This document shows, piece after piece, positions 1-8,562 of a DNA stretch of 64,000 nt. This DNA comes from Elusimicrobiota bacterium (GTDB lineage Bacteria > Elusimicrobiota > Elusimicrobia > UBA1565), in NCBI GenBank assembly GCA_041660925.1, contig JBAZVI010000008.1, positions 1 to 64,000 of the forward strand, in the 5' to 3' direction. Every line of letters starts with the position of its first letter. Within the stretch, counting starts at the first letter, position 1. The notes below the pieces were generated by a model, which made no database searches, was not told the DNA's origin, and saw nothing but the letters and a program-made list of their open reading frames with translations. Position numbers and translations under genes: made by a program.

Positions 1-2
1 CG

Positions 3-110
3 TGGAGGAAAGACTACAACGACGAACGGCCGCACAGCTCTCTCGGTGGCTTAACGCCTCGAGAGTATGCTGAGATTCATCTTAGGAACTCACAGCTGGC
101 CGTGGCCTGA
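3..110 (+). mobile_element. IS3-family transposase, C-terminal end only (cut by window edge)
   Basis: An open frame enters from the left edge and ends with TGA at 108-110. Its residues read WRKDYNDERPHSSLGGLTP followed by REYAE, which is the well-known C-terminal signature of the IS3/rve integrase-type transposase (OrfB). Only the last 35 residues lie in the window, so I cannot say whether the element is intact outside it. The right inverted end of the IS should lie a few bases past the stop, but I could not delimit it. Confidence 0.8.
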
Positions 111-118
111 AAGGCGGG

Positions 119-328
119 GAGACGTCGAGGCTGCATGTCTGGGATTCGGAAGGGAAAGAACTCTCTCAGCTGCCATTACCACAGAAACCCTTTCAGACTG
201 GGTGGACTGCTTTAGAATACGTCCCGGCCTGGTTGCCCGAGAGCAACGGACTCACTGTATTCTTCCAAGGAGAGAACGGAAAAATCTCCGCAAAGAAGAT
301 GACGGCCGCTGAGCTGGGTCTTCCGTAA
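119..328 (+). pseudogene. 3' remnant of an unidentified protein gene next to the IS end
   Basis: Directly after the transposase stop a different frame stays open without a convincing start and ends with TAA at 326-328. It translates to a plausible soluble segment containing LHVWDSEGKELSQLPLP, TGWTALEYVPAWLPESNG and ending KMTAAELGLP. A WDSEGKEL-type stretch resembles beta-propeller or YVTN-like repeats, but the piece is too short to name. The position, immediately past an IS end and without a start codon, suggests a gene truncated by the insertion. This is inference from frame and composition only. Confidence 0.35.
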
Positions 329-344
329 GTGCGCGCATGACATC

Positions 345-456
345 GGCTTGAGCCGGCGGGCGCAGGCGAGGCGAGCTTTAGGTTCCCCCTACCCCTTACC
401 CCTTCCCCGCGGGGAAGGGGAGTTAGGGAAACGGAGGGACACCTGTAGCGGTGCCT
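345..456. repeat. Palindromic C/G intergenic repeat, copy a
   Basis: Contains a tract built around the self-complementary core CCCCTTCCCCGCGGGGAAGG, followed by GGAGTTAGGGAAACGGAG and ACCTGTAGCGG. A near-identical arrangement recurs at 1785-1885. Related cores occur at 5540-5585, 36880-36930, 53632-53692 and 53745-53800. Confidence 0.7.
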
Positions 457-503
457 GGGGTCAACTTAGTGGACTTACTGGAATAGTTGGAGTGAGGCGG
501 GCG
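455..503. repeat. 49-bp direct repeat, left copy
   Basis: This 49-bp stretch, beginning CTGGGGTCAACTTAGTGGAC, is repeated without mismatch at 1737-1785. The two copies bracket the 603-1736 gene. Confidence 0.85.
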
Positions 504-602
504 GGATTTGTAGGGCGCGGCGGAGCGACGAGGTTTAGATTGCCCAATTCGGACCCTTATCCTTTCCCAGTCTTAAGATTGGAGATGAAATAGACGACGC
601 TC

Positions 603-1736
603 ATGAAGAAACTCCTGCCCGTTTCCGTTTTCATCTTCTTGTTCCTCACCCCTCCCTTTTCGTTCTCTGAGTCGGTGAAAAGCGGGATCTCGCTCGACAA
701 GAAGAAGTGGGAAAATGTTTTCGTCGGGCATTATGGGGAGACGCTCCGGTTTAATTTCGATTACACGGCGGAGGCAGAACTCCATGGTGAAATAGAGGTC
801 GTTCGCTTTCACCAAAGGAATGTTGATTCCGAAAACTTACTCTCGCCGCTCATTCGAGTCCGGCCTGAGGAGTATGTCCCCGAAAACTTCACGCGCATGC
901 GGTTGATGCAGCTCATGGTCATCCCCAAGAATGTGCCGGGGGGGATCGGGTCGCTTGCAGAGCTAAAGCTCGCCAAAGATAAGGAACTCGCCAGGTCTGG
1001 AGTGGGTTACGAGGTAATGACCGATGACGTCATTTGGCCGCCCGATACTTTTTGGGTTTCCATCTCTACCCCGTATCAGCTTTTTCAACGCTACACGCAG
1101 AGCGACAGGCACATTTTCATCCTCACGGTGGGAGAGAACAAACAGGATATCCCGCTCACGCGGCTGGCGGAGACGGCATCCAACAGCCTGTGTCTCTACC
1201 TGCGTGGATTCAACCGACAACTCGGAGACTCGCACTTGGTCTACCGGGATCCCTTTGTCTGGATGTTGATGCTGCTGTTCTATGTGCCCGCCGGAATCTT
1301 CGCTCTGCTGCCGGGGCGTCGACGCTGGCTGCAGCGACTGCGCCTTGCGGGCAGGTCCACGCTCCTCTTTTCCAGCATGCTCGCGTTCATCGGCTGGGTG
1401 TTCATCCTGATCGGGTGGCGCTACAAATTGGATCGCTGGCTCAATGATGGGAGCGCGTGGATGCTCTCGTCGCTTCTTATGCCGTGGGTGTGCCGTGCGG
1501 CATCGATCCATCTGAAGGGACGGCGTCCTTGGCGTGTGTTCTTCTGGACAGCTCTCCCTTCCCTGTTTGCCGGGGTAGGCGCCTTGGCGCTCATGCTCGA
1601 TTACGCCGGAGGCGACATGCATCTTTCCGGCGACGTCAATTTCGGCTTCGCCATGCTGCTCCAGATGGCGTTGGGGGCGGCTTGCGGGCTCCTGCTCGGG
1701 TTGGCACACGATCCGGAGCGTGAAGCTCCACGGTGA
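603..1736 (+). CDS. Secreted/inner-membrane protein of unknown function
   Basis: 377 residues. The N-terminus is a clear Sec signal peptide (MKKLLPVSVFIFLFLTPP, then FSFS) followed by a soluble domain of roughly 195 residues, predicted periplasmic. The C-terminal third holds about four hydrophobic membrane segments near residues 218-240, 255-275, 285-300 and 315-370, with an Arg-rich loop (GRRRWLQRLRLAGR) between the first two. I do not recognise the family. A soluble sensor- or ligand-like domain followed by a short membrane bundle suggests an envelope protein. Base composition is more A/T-rich than most of the window and it is bracketed by a 49-bp direct repeat, so it may have been acquired. 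No strong ribosome binding site lies immediately before the ATG. Confidence 0.75.
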   Translation: MKKLLPVSVFIFLFLTPPFSFSESVKSGISLDKKKWENVFVGHYGETLRFNFDYTAEAELHGEIEVVRFHQRNVDSENLLSPLIRVRPEEYVPENFTRMRLMQLMVIPKNVPGGIGSLAELKLAKDKELARSGVGYEVMTDDVIWPPDTFWVSISTPYQLFQRYTQSDRHIFILTVGENKQDIPLTRLAETASNSLCLYLRGFNRQLGDSHLVYRDPFVWMLMLLFYVPAGIFALLPGRRRWLQRLRLAGRSTLLFSSMLAFIGWVFILIGWRYKLDRWLNDGSAWMLSSLLMPWVCRAASIHLKGRRPWRVFFWTALPSLFAGVGALALMLDYAGGDMHLSGDVNFGFAMLLQMALGAACGLLLGLAHDPEREAPR

Positions 1737-1785
1737 CTGGGGTCAACTTAGTGGACTTACTGGAATAGTTGGAGTGAGGCGGGCG
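1737..1785. repeat. 49-bp direct repeat, right copy
   Basis: Identical to 455-503. It starts one base after the stop codon of the 603-1736 gene. Confidence 0.85.
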
Positions 1786-1892
1786 CAGGCAAGGTGAACT
1801 GAGGTCCCCCCTCCCCCAGCCCCCTCCCGCGGGAAGGGGAGATAGGGAAACGGGAGCACACTTGTAGCGGGGAAGGCGGGCGGGATTCTCTG
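1780..1892. repeat. Palindromic C/G intergenic repeat, copy b
   Basis: Second well-preserved copy of the family seen at 345-456. It contains CCCCTCCCGCGGGAAGGGGA, then GATAGGGAAACGGGAGCACA and CTTGTAGCGG. Relative to copy a, the 49-bp repeat sits on the other side, so the two modules are arranged differently in the two places. Confidence 0.7.
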
Positions 1893-1936
1893 ATAGAAAT
1901 CGTTCTACACGGAGACTGACTCAGAGCGCGAGCGCT

Positions 1937-3637
1937 TCATAGCCTGCGTAAGATCTCAGGCAAAGTCTTCAAGTGAATAGGCCGCCCCTCCCATCGGCTG
2001 CCGTCGTTCCCCCGATCGATCTCACCTCCGTCGGATGGAGAGTCATTATTGCTGCCGCTGCTGCTGGAGGGAGACTCCTTCGGATGATAAGTCGACTCGA
2101 ACTGCCGGACAAGGCCCTTGATGTCGCCGTAGCTTGAATTACGCCCCTTGCCGGCATCGTGGTTCATCTTGAAAATCAAATATTCAACGCAGGCACGCAT
2201 ATCCGAGTCTCCCACCTCAGAGAGAACCGTTGTAAGATCCTGCTGGGGATTCAAGCGATCCCAATATTCGCCCACAGCATCCATGCCGTCATTGCAGGAA
2301 GACGAAAAGATCCCCGGGTCACGGTTCATGCAAGCATTCGCCAGCATCATGCCGACTTTTATCTGCGCCAAACGAGTCTGCTGATCGAGACCCGAGTACC
2401 ACCTCAGGCTCCATCGAAACCCCGTATCCTTTTGTCGGAAAAGACCCTTCTGAGGTTCGAGCGTATCAAAGCCGCAAGAGTCCGCCGCCGCCCGAACATC
2501 CTGCTGGAACTGTCGCTGCGTCTGTTGAGCTTCAGTGACCTTCTTCCCCAGTTTGTTGATGCTCCCCATAATGTTCCGGGCAGTCTCCAACTCCCGATCC
2601 TTGCTCGACTCTACCTGTCGATTAGAAATCGTGTTCCCGAGCTCACGGGCCCGGGCCAACAGCTTCTTCGCAATCTCGCGTTCGATGAATTCACTGGCGA
2701 CATCATTCTCCGCCTGCGCATCTAAGGCGCGTATTTGTGCAAACTCCTCCGGAGTGTTCGCGATTTTCAATGGGTATTTCCCATTCGCATCGAGCCCGCC
2801 GATAGCGATGTGGCGACAGTCACTGTCCATGTTCCGAGGCTGCTTGCAGCCCCGACGTTCCAATTCCTTGAACCGCGTTTCGAGCTGTGAACTCTCCTCC
2901 TCCAATCGCTTCTGCACGAATGAAAGAGCAGAATAGAAAGGCTTGTCTGTTCCTGCATTCAAATTGATGTCTTTCAGCCCGAATATATCGGCAGATTTCA
3001 GAGTCGCCTCAAAGGCAGATTTCTCATCCTCTTCCCCGACCATCCGATCACCTGCGCCTGGCGTGATGCTGTTCAGAAAATGGACATGCTCGTGATGAAT
3101 CGTCGCAGCCAAAAAACCCATTCCATGGATGAATGCTTCCGGACGGATCAGACTCGCCCCGTCAGAGTAATGTTCTCCATAAATTTCACCCCCATTCTTG
3201 GCTGCAGATATTCCCCTCTTTTTAAACTCTTCTGATTCTTTTCGCACCTCATATCGCGCGAGGGGAATCGTGCAGACTGGAGTGAACTGTATCTGCTGCC
3301 TGTACGCGCTGGAACGAGGATCGATCGCTACCCCTTGTTCTTGGCGATACTCGTCCATCCCATAGGCCTTCATCGCGACATGAATGGCCTTGTTGAATTC
3401 AGCGACGATCTCATCGGAATGACGTTTAGCAGCTCGCTTGTACTCTCCTTTCACTGAAGGATCCGTTGCCGCTTCAAATTCCCGATTCGCTTTGAATAGT
3501 TCTTCCTGCGCTCCGCGCATCTTGGCGATGTGCGAATCGTAAATGCGCTCCATTTCCGGAGTTGGTTTGCGAATCGCGTGCGCAGGCGTACAAAGACCGC
3601 AGATGAGGAATGAGAACAGGACCGATCCGCTGCGCAT
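1937..3637 (-). CDS. Secreted HExxH (predicted metallopeptidase-like) protein
   Basis: About 566 residues using the ATG at 3637, chosen because it follows the upstream stop in a TGATG overlap and starts a good signal peptide (MRSGSVLFSFLICGLCTPAH, cleavage after AHA). Near the middle is ATIHHEHVHFLNS: HEHVH fits the zinc-binding HExxH motif of gluzincin-type peptidases, with a downstream EEDEKSAFEA stretch that could supply a third ligand. The rest is charged and helical, with a low-complexity Ser/Asn/Asp-rich tail near the C-terminus. It is the last gene of a three-gene operon of secreted proteins. I infer a secreted protease or binding protein; no named family was recognised. Composition is A/T-richer than the core of the window. 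Confidence 0.7.
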   Translation of the reverse strand: MRSGSVLFSFLICGLCTPAHAIRKPTPEMERIYDSHIAKMRGAQEELFKANREFEAATDPSVKGEYKRAAKRHSDEIVAEFNKAIHVAMKAYGMDEYRQEQGVAIDPRSSAYRQQIQFTPVCTIPLARYEVRKESEEFKKRGISAAKNGGEIYGEHYSDGASLIRPEAFIHGMGFLAATIHHEHVHFLNSITPGAGDRMVGEEDEKSAFEATLKSADIFGLKDINLNAGTDKPFYSALSFVQKRLEEESSQLETRFKELERRGCKQPRNMDSDCRHIAIGGLDANGKYPLKIANTPEEFAQIRALDAQAENDVASEFIEREIAKKLLARARELGNTISNRQVESSKDRELETARNIMGSINKLGKKVTEAQQTQRQFQQDVRAAADSCGFDTLEPQKGLFRQKDTGFRWSLRWYSGLDQQTRLAQIKVGMMLANACMNRDPGIFSSSCNDGMDAVGEYWDRLNPQQDLTTVLSEVGDSDMRACVEYLIFKMNHDAGKGRNSSYGDIKGLVRQFESTYHPKESPSSSSGSNNDSPSDGGEIDRGNDGSRWEGRPIHLKTLPEILRRL

Positions 3638-4404
3638 CAGGGAACGACCTCCACATCGATCCACGGGGTCTTCATGAGAACTGCGCCGGCGGTTCCAGAT
3701 GCAGACCTCTTGCGTTTTGAAAGAGAATTCCCCAGCCAGGAATAATCATAGACCAGACGCAACTTGTACTTGTGCGCGACCGTCAGGCAATAAGACGAGA
3801 GATCGAAGAAATCGGCCGGATTCGATGAGTGGTTCTTCGTCTGCATCGAACGCTGTTCGATCATTTCAGCGGTCGGCCTCGCCGTCAGTTGGCCTCCCGG
3901 CGTGAGCCGGTGAACGATCGGAGACGCGGCAGCCTGAGCGATATCCCTTCTTAGAAGCGCCTCGCCTCGATCGCGATCCGGCATAAGATCAGAGAAGTCG
4001 CACGTGGATTGCTTCAACACTCGCCCAGCCCTCATCAATTCGAAATAGATTCCATGCTTCAAATCGCCCTGTTCCGTCAAATGAGCCTGTGAAGGTTCTG
4101 TAAACAACCAATCGCTGATGCGGAGCTCTTCCTTGCCGACGTTCTTAAGGATGATCTGACATCCCAAGAACTCCTCGGGCTTGATCTTGGTCTTGTACAC
4201 CCGCAAGGTCATGGCCAAGGGATACGAGGAAACGCTGACCTCGACCTCGGCCTTTCCCCCTGTGGAGACAGCGACCGCGCCCTTCGGGGTGTTCATCCGC
4301 AAATCAAGGGCACTGGCCGGAACAGGCTCTGCAGCCATGCTGGGCAACGCCCATCCGAGCATGCAAGCCATGACATATATACCCGCGAAAAATCGAATAG
4401 TCAT
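3637..4404 (-). CDS. Secreted protein of unknown function
   Basis: 255 residues from the ATG at 4404, which has a GAGG-type ribosome binding site at good spacing; a GTG at 4425 in the same frame is less likely. The N-terminus MTIRFFAGIYVMACMLGW then ALPSMAA is a signal peptide. The mature part is beta-rich, with phrases such as GCQIILKNVGKEELRISDWL that resemble an immunoglobulin-like or DUF-type beta sandwich. A short Cys-containing segment (STCDFSDL, SSYCLTV) could form a disulphide. Middle gene of the 5079-1937 operon, overlapping the next gene by one base. Function unknown. Confidence 0.7.
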   Translation of the reverse strand: MTIRFFAGIYVMACMLGWALPSMAAEPVPASALDLRMNTPKGAVAVSTGGKAEVEVSVSSYPLAMTLRVYKTKIKPEEFLGCQIILKNVGKEELRISDWLFTEPSQAHLTEQGDLKHGIYFELMRAGRVLKQSTCDFSDLMPDRDRGEALLRRDIAQAAASPIVHRLTPGGQLTARPTAEMIEQRSMQTKNHSSNPADFFDLSSYCLTVAHKYKLRLVYDYSWLGNSLSKRKRSASGTAGAVLMKTPWIDVEVVP

Positions 4405-4425
4405 ATCTGCCTCAGTAGCAAACAC

Positions 4426-5079
4426 TCATAGGCTTTCCGGAAATACTTTGAAGTGCAGCAGCCCCTTACGTTGGAACTCCGGATCATTCGGCGAGATGAA
4501 ATTGAAAATCTTTTTCACCGACTGAAACAACTCCTTCATCGTTTCCTCATCTGCAGGCTTTTCCGGCTCGCCCTCAGGTCCTATCAGGGCCCCTCCACTA
4601 AAACTTCCACTCCCCGAAGGACTTCGTTCATAAATGAAGAACATCCTGGGTTTATTGATCGTGATTATATCTCCGAGGGCTGGATCGACACGGTCAAAAT
4701 ACACATCGATCACCAATTCTCCGAAACTTACTTCCGCCCTATGAAGACATCCTTGCGAACTCAATTTCTCAAGTCCCGGGATTACTGAAGCAAATTCCCC
4801 GTCATTCGCTCGCATGGCATTCATCACTCGATCGAAATTGTCTTCCTGGTAGTACGCCAGCCGATAGGGAGACTCAGGACGGGAGAATCGGCGGGGCCAT
4901 ATCTCGCGGCCCCCTCCGACAGAGGGGACATCGAAGGACACCTTATCCGCGTGAAGCCAGGGAATTGCGGTGAAATCCATTGAAAAATCTCGTGCTCCAC
5001 GGGGAGCACCAAAACCTGCATGCGGGGATAAAAGTACGGCTAAAAGGCTCAAAAAAGATGCTCGGGAAAGGATACGCAT
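4426..5079 (-). CDS. Secreted protein of unknown function
   Basis: 217 residues from the ATG at 5079, chosen for its AGAGAGGCAG ribosome binding site and because it begins a signal peptide (MRILSRASFLSLLAVLLSP then HAGFGA). An upstream ATG at 5103 in frame is possible. The mature domain has one visible Cys (SQGCLHRAEV) and a Gly/Ser-rich stretch (GSGSFSGGALIG) before a final helical region. I recognise no family. It is the first gene of a three-gene minus-strand operon whose other members are also secreted, so a shared envelope or extracellular role is likely. Confidence 0.7.
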   Translation of the reverse strand: MRILSRASFLSLLAVLLSPHAGFGAPRGARDFSMDFTAIPWLHADKVSFDVPSVGGGREIWPRRFSRPESPYRLAYYQEDNFDRVMNAMRANDGEFASVIPGLEKLSSQGCLHRAEVSFGELVIDVYFDRVDPALGDIITINKPRMFFIYERSPSGSGSFSGGALIGPEGEPEKPADEETMKELFQSVKKIFNFISPNDPEFQRKGLLHFKVFPESL

Positions 5080-5296
5080 GGCTGCCTCTCTAAAAAGATT
5101 CATGACCGTTCGATTGTAACTCCATCCCCCGATGCTGCACGTGAGTACAATGGGCCTGGTTCCCCTGTCAAAGGTCCTGTAATCAGGTAGGACTCCGGTC
5201 TTGCGCATACTATCGAGCAGTCACCAAAGAACGGTGAGCAATCAGGGCGTGGGTCTGGCGGCGGCAGGTTCGATTTAACCAGGTGTGGGGTCTGGA

Positions 5297-5335
5297 ACTG
5301 GGAGGTGTGCGCTAGGGACGCGCACACCTCCCAGT
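5297..5335. repeat. Perfect 16-bp inverted repeat (hairpin)
   Basis: ACTGGGAGGTGTGCGC at 5297-5312 is exactly complementary to 5320-5335, with loop TAGGGAC. There is no T-tract on either side, so it is not a standard terminator. Confidence 0.8.
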
Positions 5336-5539
5336 GGCTCCACCGCCCCCCCGCCCGCCGGGGCGGTTCACTGCGGCTATCTCGACCAGCAGTGGAAGTC
5401 CCTTCATTCCCCCCCCGCCCACCATCTGTCGCCGCCGCGCTCGCCCGGCCGATCGGTAATCGGCCAGGGGGAGCGCGGTTCCCTCGCTCCGGAGAGGAAA
5501 CTGAGTCCCATCCCTTTACCGCTACCTAGCACACAAAGG

Positions 5540-5585
5540 GGCTCGCCCCCACCCTGCCCTCCCCGTGGGGGAGGACAGTGAGGAA
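5540..5585. repeat. Palindromic C/G intergenic repeat, diverged copy
   Basis: The sequence CACCCTGCCCTCCCCGTGGG followed by GGAGGACAGTGAGG has the same plan as the copies at 345 and 1780: C-tract, palindromic centre, G-tract. Confidence 0.5.
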
Positions 5586-5636
5586 GCTCGAGGGGGGCCC
5601 TCCAAAAGTGGCATAATCTCCTCGTAGGAGCCCCCA

Positions 5637-5936
5637 ATGATCAACGAAAAAGTACCGGTTGAGATCTTCCGGCGCAAGCTCAGTATTGAGATGGAGGGGC
5701 TCACGCCGCTGGAGATCCAGATGCTGGCCCAGACGGTGGACGAGCGGATGAAGGAGATCCAGAAGCTCACGGGCGTCGTGGACTCCTCGAAGCTGGCCAT
5801 CCTCGCGGCGATGGAGTTCGCGGCCGACATCCACAAGATGCGCGAGCAGGTGGACACCTTCGGCCGCGCCGAGAAGAAGAAGTTCGACGAGATGTCCGTC
5901 CTCCTCAACACGGCGACGGGGGCGAAGGCCCCTTGA
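5637..5936 (+). CDS. zapA: Cell division protein ZapA-like
   Basis: 99 residues. It matches the short ZapA family, which binds and bundles FtsZ at the division ring. The N-terminal part EKVPVEIFRRKLSIEMEGLT corresponds to the ZapA globular domain, and the segment QMLAQTVDERMKEIQKLTGV is the usual ZapA helix with the VDERM signature. A C-terminal coiled-coil follows (MREQVDTFGRAEKKKFDEM). A GTAGGAG site precedes the ATG. First gene of the operon; the rarA start overlaps its stop by 4 bp. Confidence is high on fold, moderate on exact cellular role in this phylum. Confidence 0.85.
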   Translation: MINEKVPVEIFRRKLSIEMEGLTPLEIQMLAQTVDERMKEIQKLTGVVDSSKLAILAAMEFAADIHKMREQVDTFGRAEKKKFDEMSVLLNTATGAKAP

Positions 5937-7237
5937 ACGGGCTCTTCGTCGAGGAGACCCCTCTCAAGGACCGGCCGCTGGCGGCGCGCATGGCGCCGCG
6001 CACCCTGGACGAATTCGTGGGCCAGGGCCACATCCTCGGCCCGGGCAAGCTCCTGCGGCGCCTGATCGAGGCCGACCGCGTCTCCTCCCTGCTCTTCTAC
6101 GGCCCCCCCGCCACCGGCAAGACCGCGCTCGCGCGAGTCATCGCGGCCCGCGGCAAGGCGGTCATGGCCGAGCTCAACGCCGTCGCGGCCGGGGTCGCGG
6201 ACCTGAAGAAGGCCGTCGAGACCGCGAAGATGCGGCTCTCCTCGGGGGTCCGCACCCTCCTCTTAGTCGACGAGATCCACCACTTCAACCGCACCCAGCA
6301 AGACGTGCTCCTCCCCTACGTCGAGCGCGGCGACGTCATCCTCATCGGGCTCACGACCGAGAACCCCTCTTTCTACGTCAACGCGGCCCTCCTCTCGCGA
6401 TTTACCGCCTTCGAGTTCAAGCCGCACCCGGTCGAAGACCTCGGCCTCATCCTCGAGCGGGCCCTGGCCGACTCCGAGCGGGGGCTCGGCGCCATGGCGC
6501 TCGCGCTCGACGACGACGCCCGCTCCCACCTGCTCTCGACCGCAGGCGGGGACGCGCGGCGCCTGCTCAACGCGCTCGAGCTCGCCGCGCTGACCACCCC
6601 GCTCGGCATGGACGCCAAGCGCCGCGTCACCCTCGCGGTGGCCGAGGAGTCCATCCAGCGCCGCTCCGTGCGCTACGACCGCTCCTCCGACGAGCACTAC
6701 GACCACATCTCCGCCTTCATCAAGTCCATGCGCGGCTCGGACCCCGACGCGGCCCTCTACTGGATGGCCAAGATGCTCGAGGCCGGCGAGGACCCCCGCT
6801 TCATCGCGCGGCGCCTCCTCATCTGCGCGAGCGAGGACGTCGGCAACGCGGACTTCCGGGCCCTGCTCGTGGCCGGGGCGGCCTTCCAGGCCGTCGAGTT
6901 CCTCGGCATGCCCGAGTGCCGCATCCCGCTCGCCCAGGCCGTCACCTACGTCGCCTGCGCGCCCAAGTCGAACGCCGCGTACATGGCCGTCGACGCCGCC
7001 CTTCAGGAAGTGAAGAACGGCCCGGTGCGCGAGGTGCCGCTGCACCTGCGCGACGCGAACATGGACTCGAAGTCGCGCGGCCACGGGGTGGGCTACAAGT
7101 ACCCCCACGATTTCCCCGGAGGCTGGACCCCGCAGGAGTACATGCCCAAGCCGATCCGGTTCTACGAGCCGGGCGAAGAGGGCGACGAGGCCCGCATCGC
7201 CAAGCGCCTCAAGGAACTGCGGAGCAAAAACAAGTGA
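5933..7237 (+). CDS. rarA: Replication-associated recombination protein A (MgsA/RarA AAA+ ATPase)
   Basis: 434 residues with a TTG start that overlaps the zapA stop (TTGA). Walker A is GPPATGKTAL near residue 58 and Walker B is LLVDEIHHFN near residue 110, followed by the sensor segment TTENPSF, all typical of the RarA/WRNIP1 clamp-loader-like family. The C-terminal tetramerisation part is recognisable from HISAFIKSMRGSDPDAALYW and ICASEDVGNAD. RarA acts at stalled replication forks and interacts with SSB. Full length for the family. Translationally coupled to zapA before it and xseA after it, so the operon pairs division with DNA repair. Confidence 0.95.
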   Translation: MNGLFVEETPLKDRPLAARMAPRTLDEFVGQGHILGPGKLLRRLIEADRVSSLLFYGPPATGKTALARVIAARGKAVMAELNAVAAGVADLKKAVETAKMRLSSGVRTLLLVDEIHHFNRTQQDVLLPYVERGDVILIGLTTENPSFYVNAALLSRFTAFEFKPHPVEDLGLILERALADSERGLGAMALALDDDARSHLLSTAGGDARRLLNALELAALTTPLGMDAKRRVTLAVAEESIQRRSVRYDRSSDEHYDHISAFIKSMRGSDPDAALYWMAKMLEAGEDPRFIARRLLICASEDVGNADFRALLVAGAAFQAVEFLGMPECRIPLAQAVTYVACAPKSNAAYMAVDAALQEVKNGPVREVPLHLRDANMDSKSRGHGVGYKYPHDFPGGWTPQEYMPKPIRFYEPGEEGDEARIAKRLKELRSKNK

Positions 7238-8562
7238 GCCCCCGCCGCCCCGACGAAGCCGAGCTGCCGTTCTCGAGCTCCCCGTCCGGGCCCTTGTCCA
7301 CGGGCCCGGACAAGCCGTTGACCGTCACGGAACTCAGCCGGGGTCTTCGCGACCTCCTCGAGGCGGGCTTCCCCGACGTCTGGGTGGCCGGCGAGCTCTC
7401 CATGCCCAAGACCTACGACTCCGGGCACACCTACTTCACTTTAAAAGACGCCGAGGCCCAGCTCCCCGCCGTGCTCTTCCGCGGGGCCGCGGGCGGCGTG
7501 CGCTTCAAACTCGAGCACGGGCTCGAGGTGCTCGCGCGCGGGCGGGTCAGCCACTACGCGGGCTCCGGGCGCACCCAGCTCATCGTCTCCGAGCTGCGCC
7601 CCAAGGCCATGGGCGCGCTCCAGCTCGCCTTCGAGCAGCTCAAGAAGAAGCTCGAGGCCGAAGGGCTCTTCGACCCGGCCCGCAAGCGCCCGCTGCCCCC
7701 CATGCCCGAGCGCATCGGCCTGGTGACCTCGCGCCAGGGCGCGGCCCTGCGCGACATGCTCACGATCCTGCGGCGCCGCTTCACGGGGCTCCACATCCGG
7801 CTCATCCCCGTGGCCGTGCAGGGCGAGGGCGCCGCGGCCCAGATCGCGCGCGCCATCGAGGACTTCAACGAGCAGTTCCCCGACACCGAGGTGCTCCTCG
7901 TCGGCCGCGGCGGCGGCTCGCTCGAGGACCTCTGGGCCTTCAACGAGGAGCCCGTCGCCCGCGCCATCGCCGCCTCGGTCATCCCCGTGGTCTCCTGCGT
8001 GGGCCACGAGACCGACTTCACCATCGCCGACTTCGTCGCCGACCTGCGCGCCCCGACCCCTTCGGCCGCGGCCGAGCTCGTCGTCCCCGAGAAGGCCGCG
8101 CTCGTCTCGACGCTCGAGGACGCGCGCCGGCGCCTGCGCCTGGCCCTGGCCGGGCTCGTGCGCGAGCGCGAGGAGCGCCTGCGCCGCCTCGCCGCCTCCC
8201 CGCGCCTGCGCGACCCGCGCCGCCTCTACGAGGAGGCCGCCCAGCGCCTCGACGGCCTTTCCGAGCGGCTCCCCAACGGCCTGCGGGGCCTCGCCCAGCG
8301 CCTCGAGGAGCGCCTCGGCCGCGCCGACCTCTTCGCTCTCACGCGCGCCGTCCAGACGCGCCTCTCGCACGCCGGCAAGGACCTGGCGCTGCAGGCCGGA
8401 CGCCTCAACGCGCTCAGCCCGCTCGCCGTGCTCTCGCGGGGCTACGCCATCGCCCTGCGCGCCGACGGCCGCGCCGTCCGCCGCGCCGCGGAGGTCGCCC
8501 CCGGCGACCGCATCCGCGTGAAGGTCCACGACGGGGAGTTCCCCGCGGAGGTCAAAGCATGA
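7234..8562 (+). CDS. xseA: Exodeoxyribonuclease VII large subunit
   Basis: 442 residues from a GTG start at 7234 that overlaps the rarA stop (GTGA). After a short extension, the N-terminal OB-fold begins at LTVTELSRGLRDLLEAG with the usual WVAGELS motif. The catalytic domain has RIGLVTSRQGAALRDML, LVGRGGGSLEDLWAFN and SCVGHETDFTIADFVADLRA followed by PTPSAAAEL, all hallmarks of XseA. A long Arg/Leu-rich coiled coil follows, then the conserved tail LARGYAI-like LSRGYAIALRADGRAVR. The enzyme degrades single-stranded DNA together with XseB, encoded next. Normal length for the family. Confidence 0.96.
   Translation: MSPRRPDEAELPFSSSPSGPLSTGPDKPLTVTELSRGLRDLLEAGFPDVWVAGELSMPKTYDSGHTYFTLKDAEAQLPAVLFRGAAGGVRFKLEHGLEVLARGRVSHYAGSGRTQLIVSELRPKAMGALQLAFEQLKKKLEAEGLFDPARKRPLPPMPERIGLVTSRQGAALRDMLTILRRRFTGLHIRLIPVAVQGEGAAAQIARAIEDFNEQFPDTEVLLVGRGGGSLEDLWAFNEEPVARAIAASVIPVVSCVGHETDFTIADFVADLRAPTPSAAAELVVPEKAALVSTLEDARRRLRLALAGLVREREERLRRLAASPRLRDPRRLYEEAAQRLDGLSERLPNGLRGLAQRLEERLGRADLFALTRAVQTRLSHAGKDLALQAGRLNALSPLAVLSRGYAIALRADGRAVRRAAEVAPGDRIRVKVHDGEFPAEVKA

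Larger units (their letters stand above)
5080..5636. other. 557-bp gap without a gene; hairpins and repeat
   Basis: I see no convincing gene. The region holds a perfect 16-bp stem with a 7-nt loop at 5297-5335, a 7-bp hairpin at 5450-5468, and a copy of the C/G palindromic repeat near 5540-5585. Just before zapA there is a CATAAT -10-like hexamer near 5611 and a GTAGGAG ribosome binding site. Confidence 0.6.

Noticed and set aside
5230..5290. Possible tRNA-like T-arm (GGTTCGATTTAACC)
   Set aside because: No acceptor stem, anticodon arm or D-arm could be folded around it.
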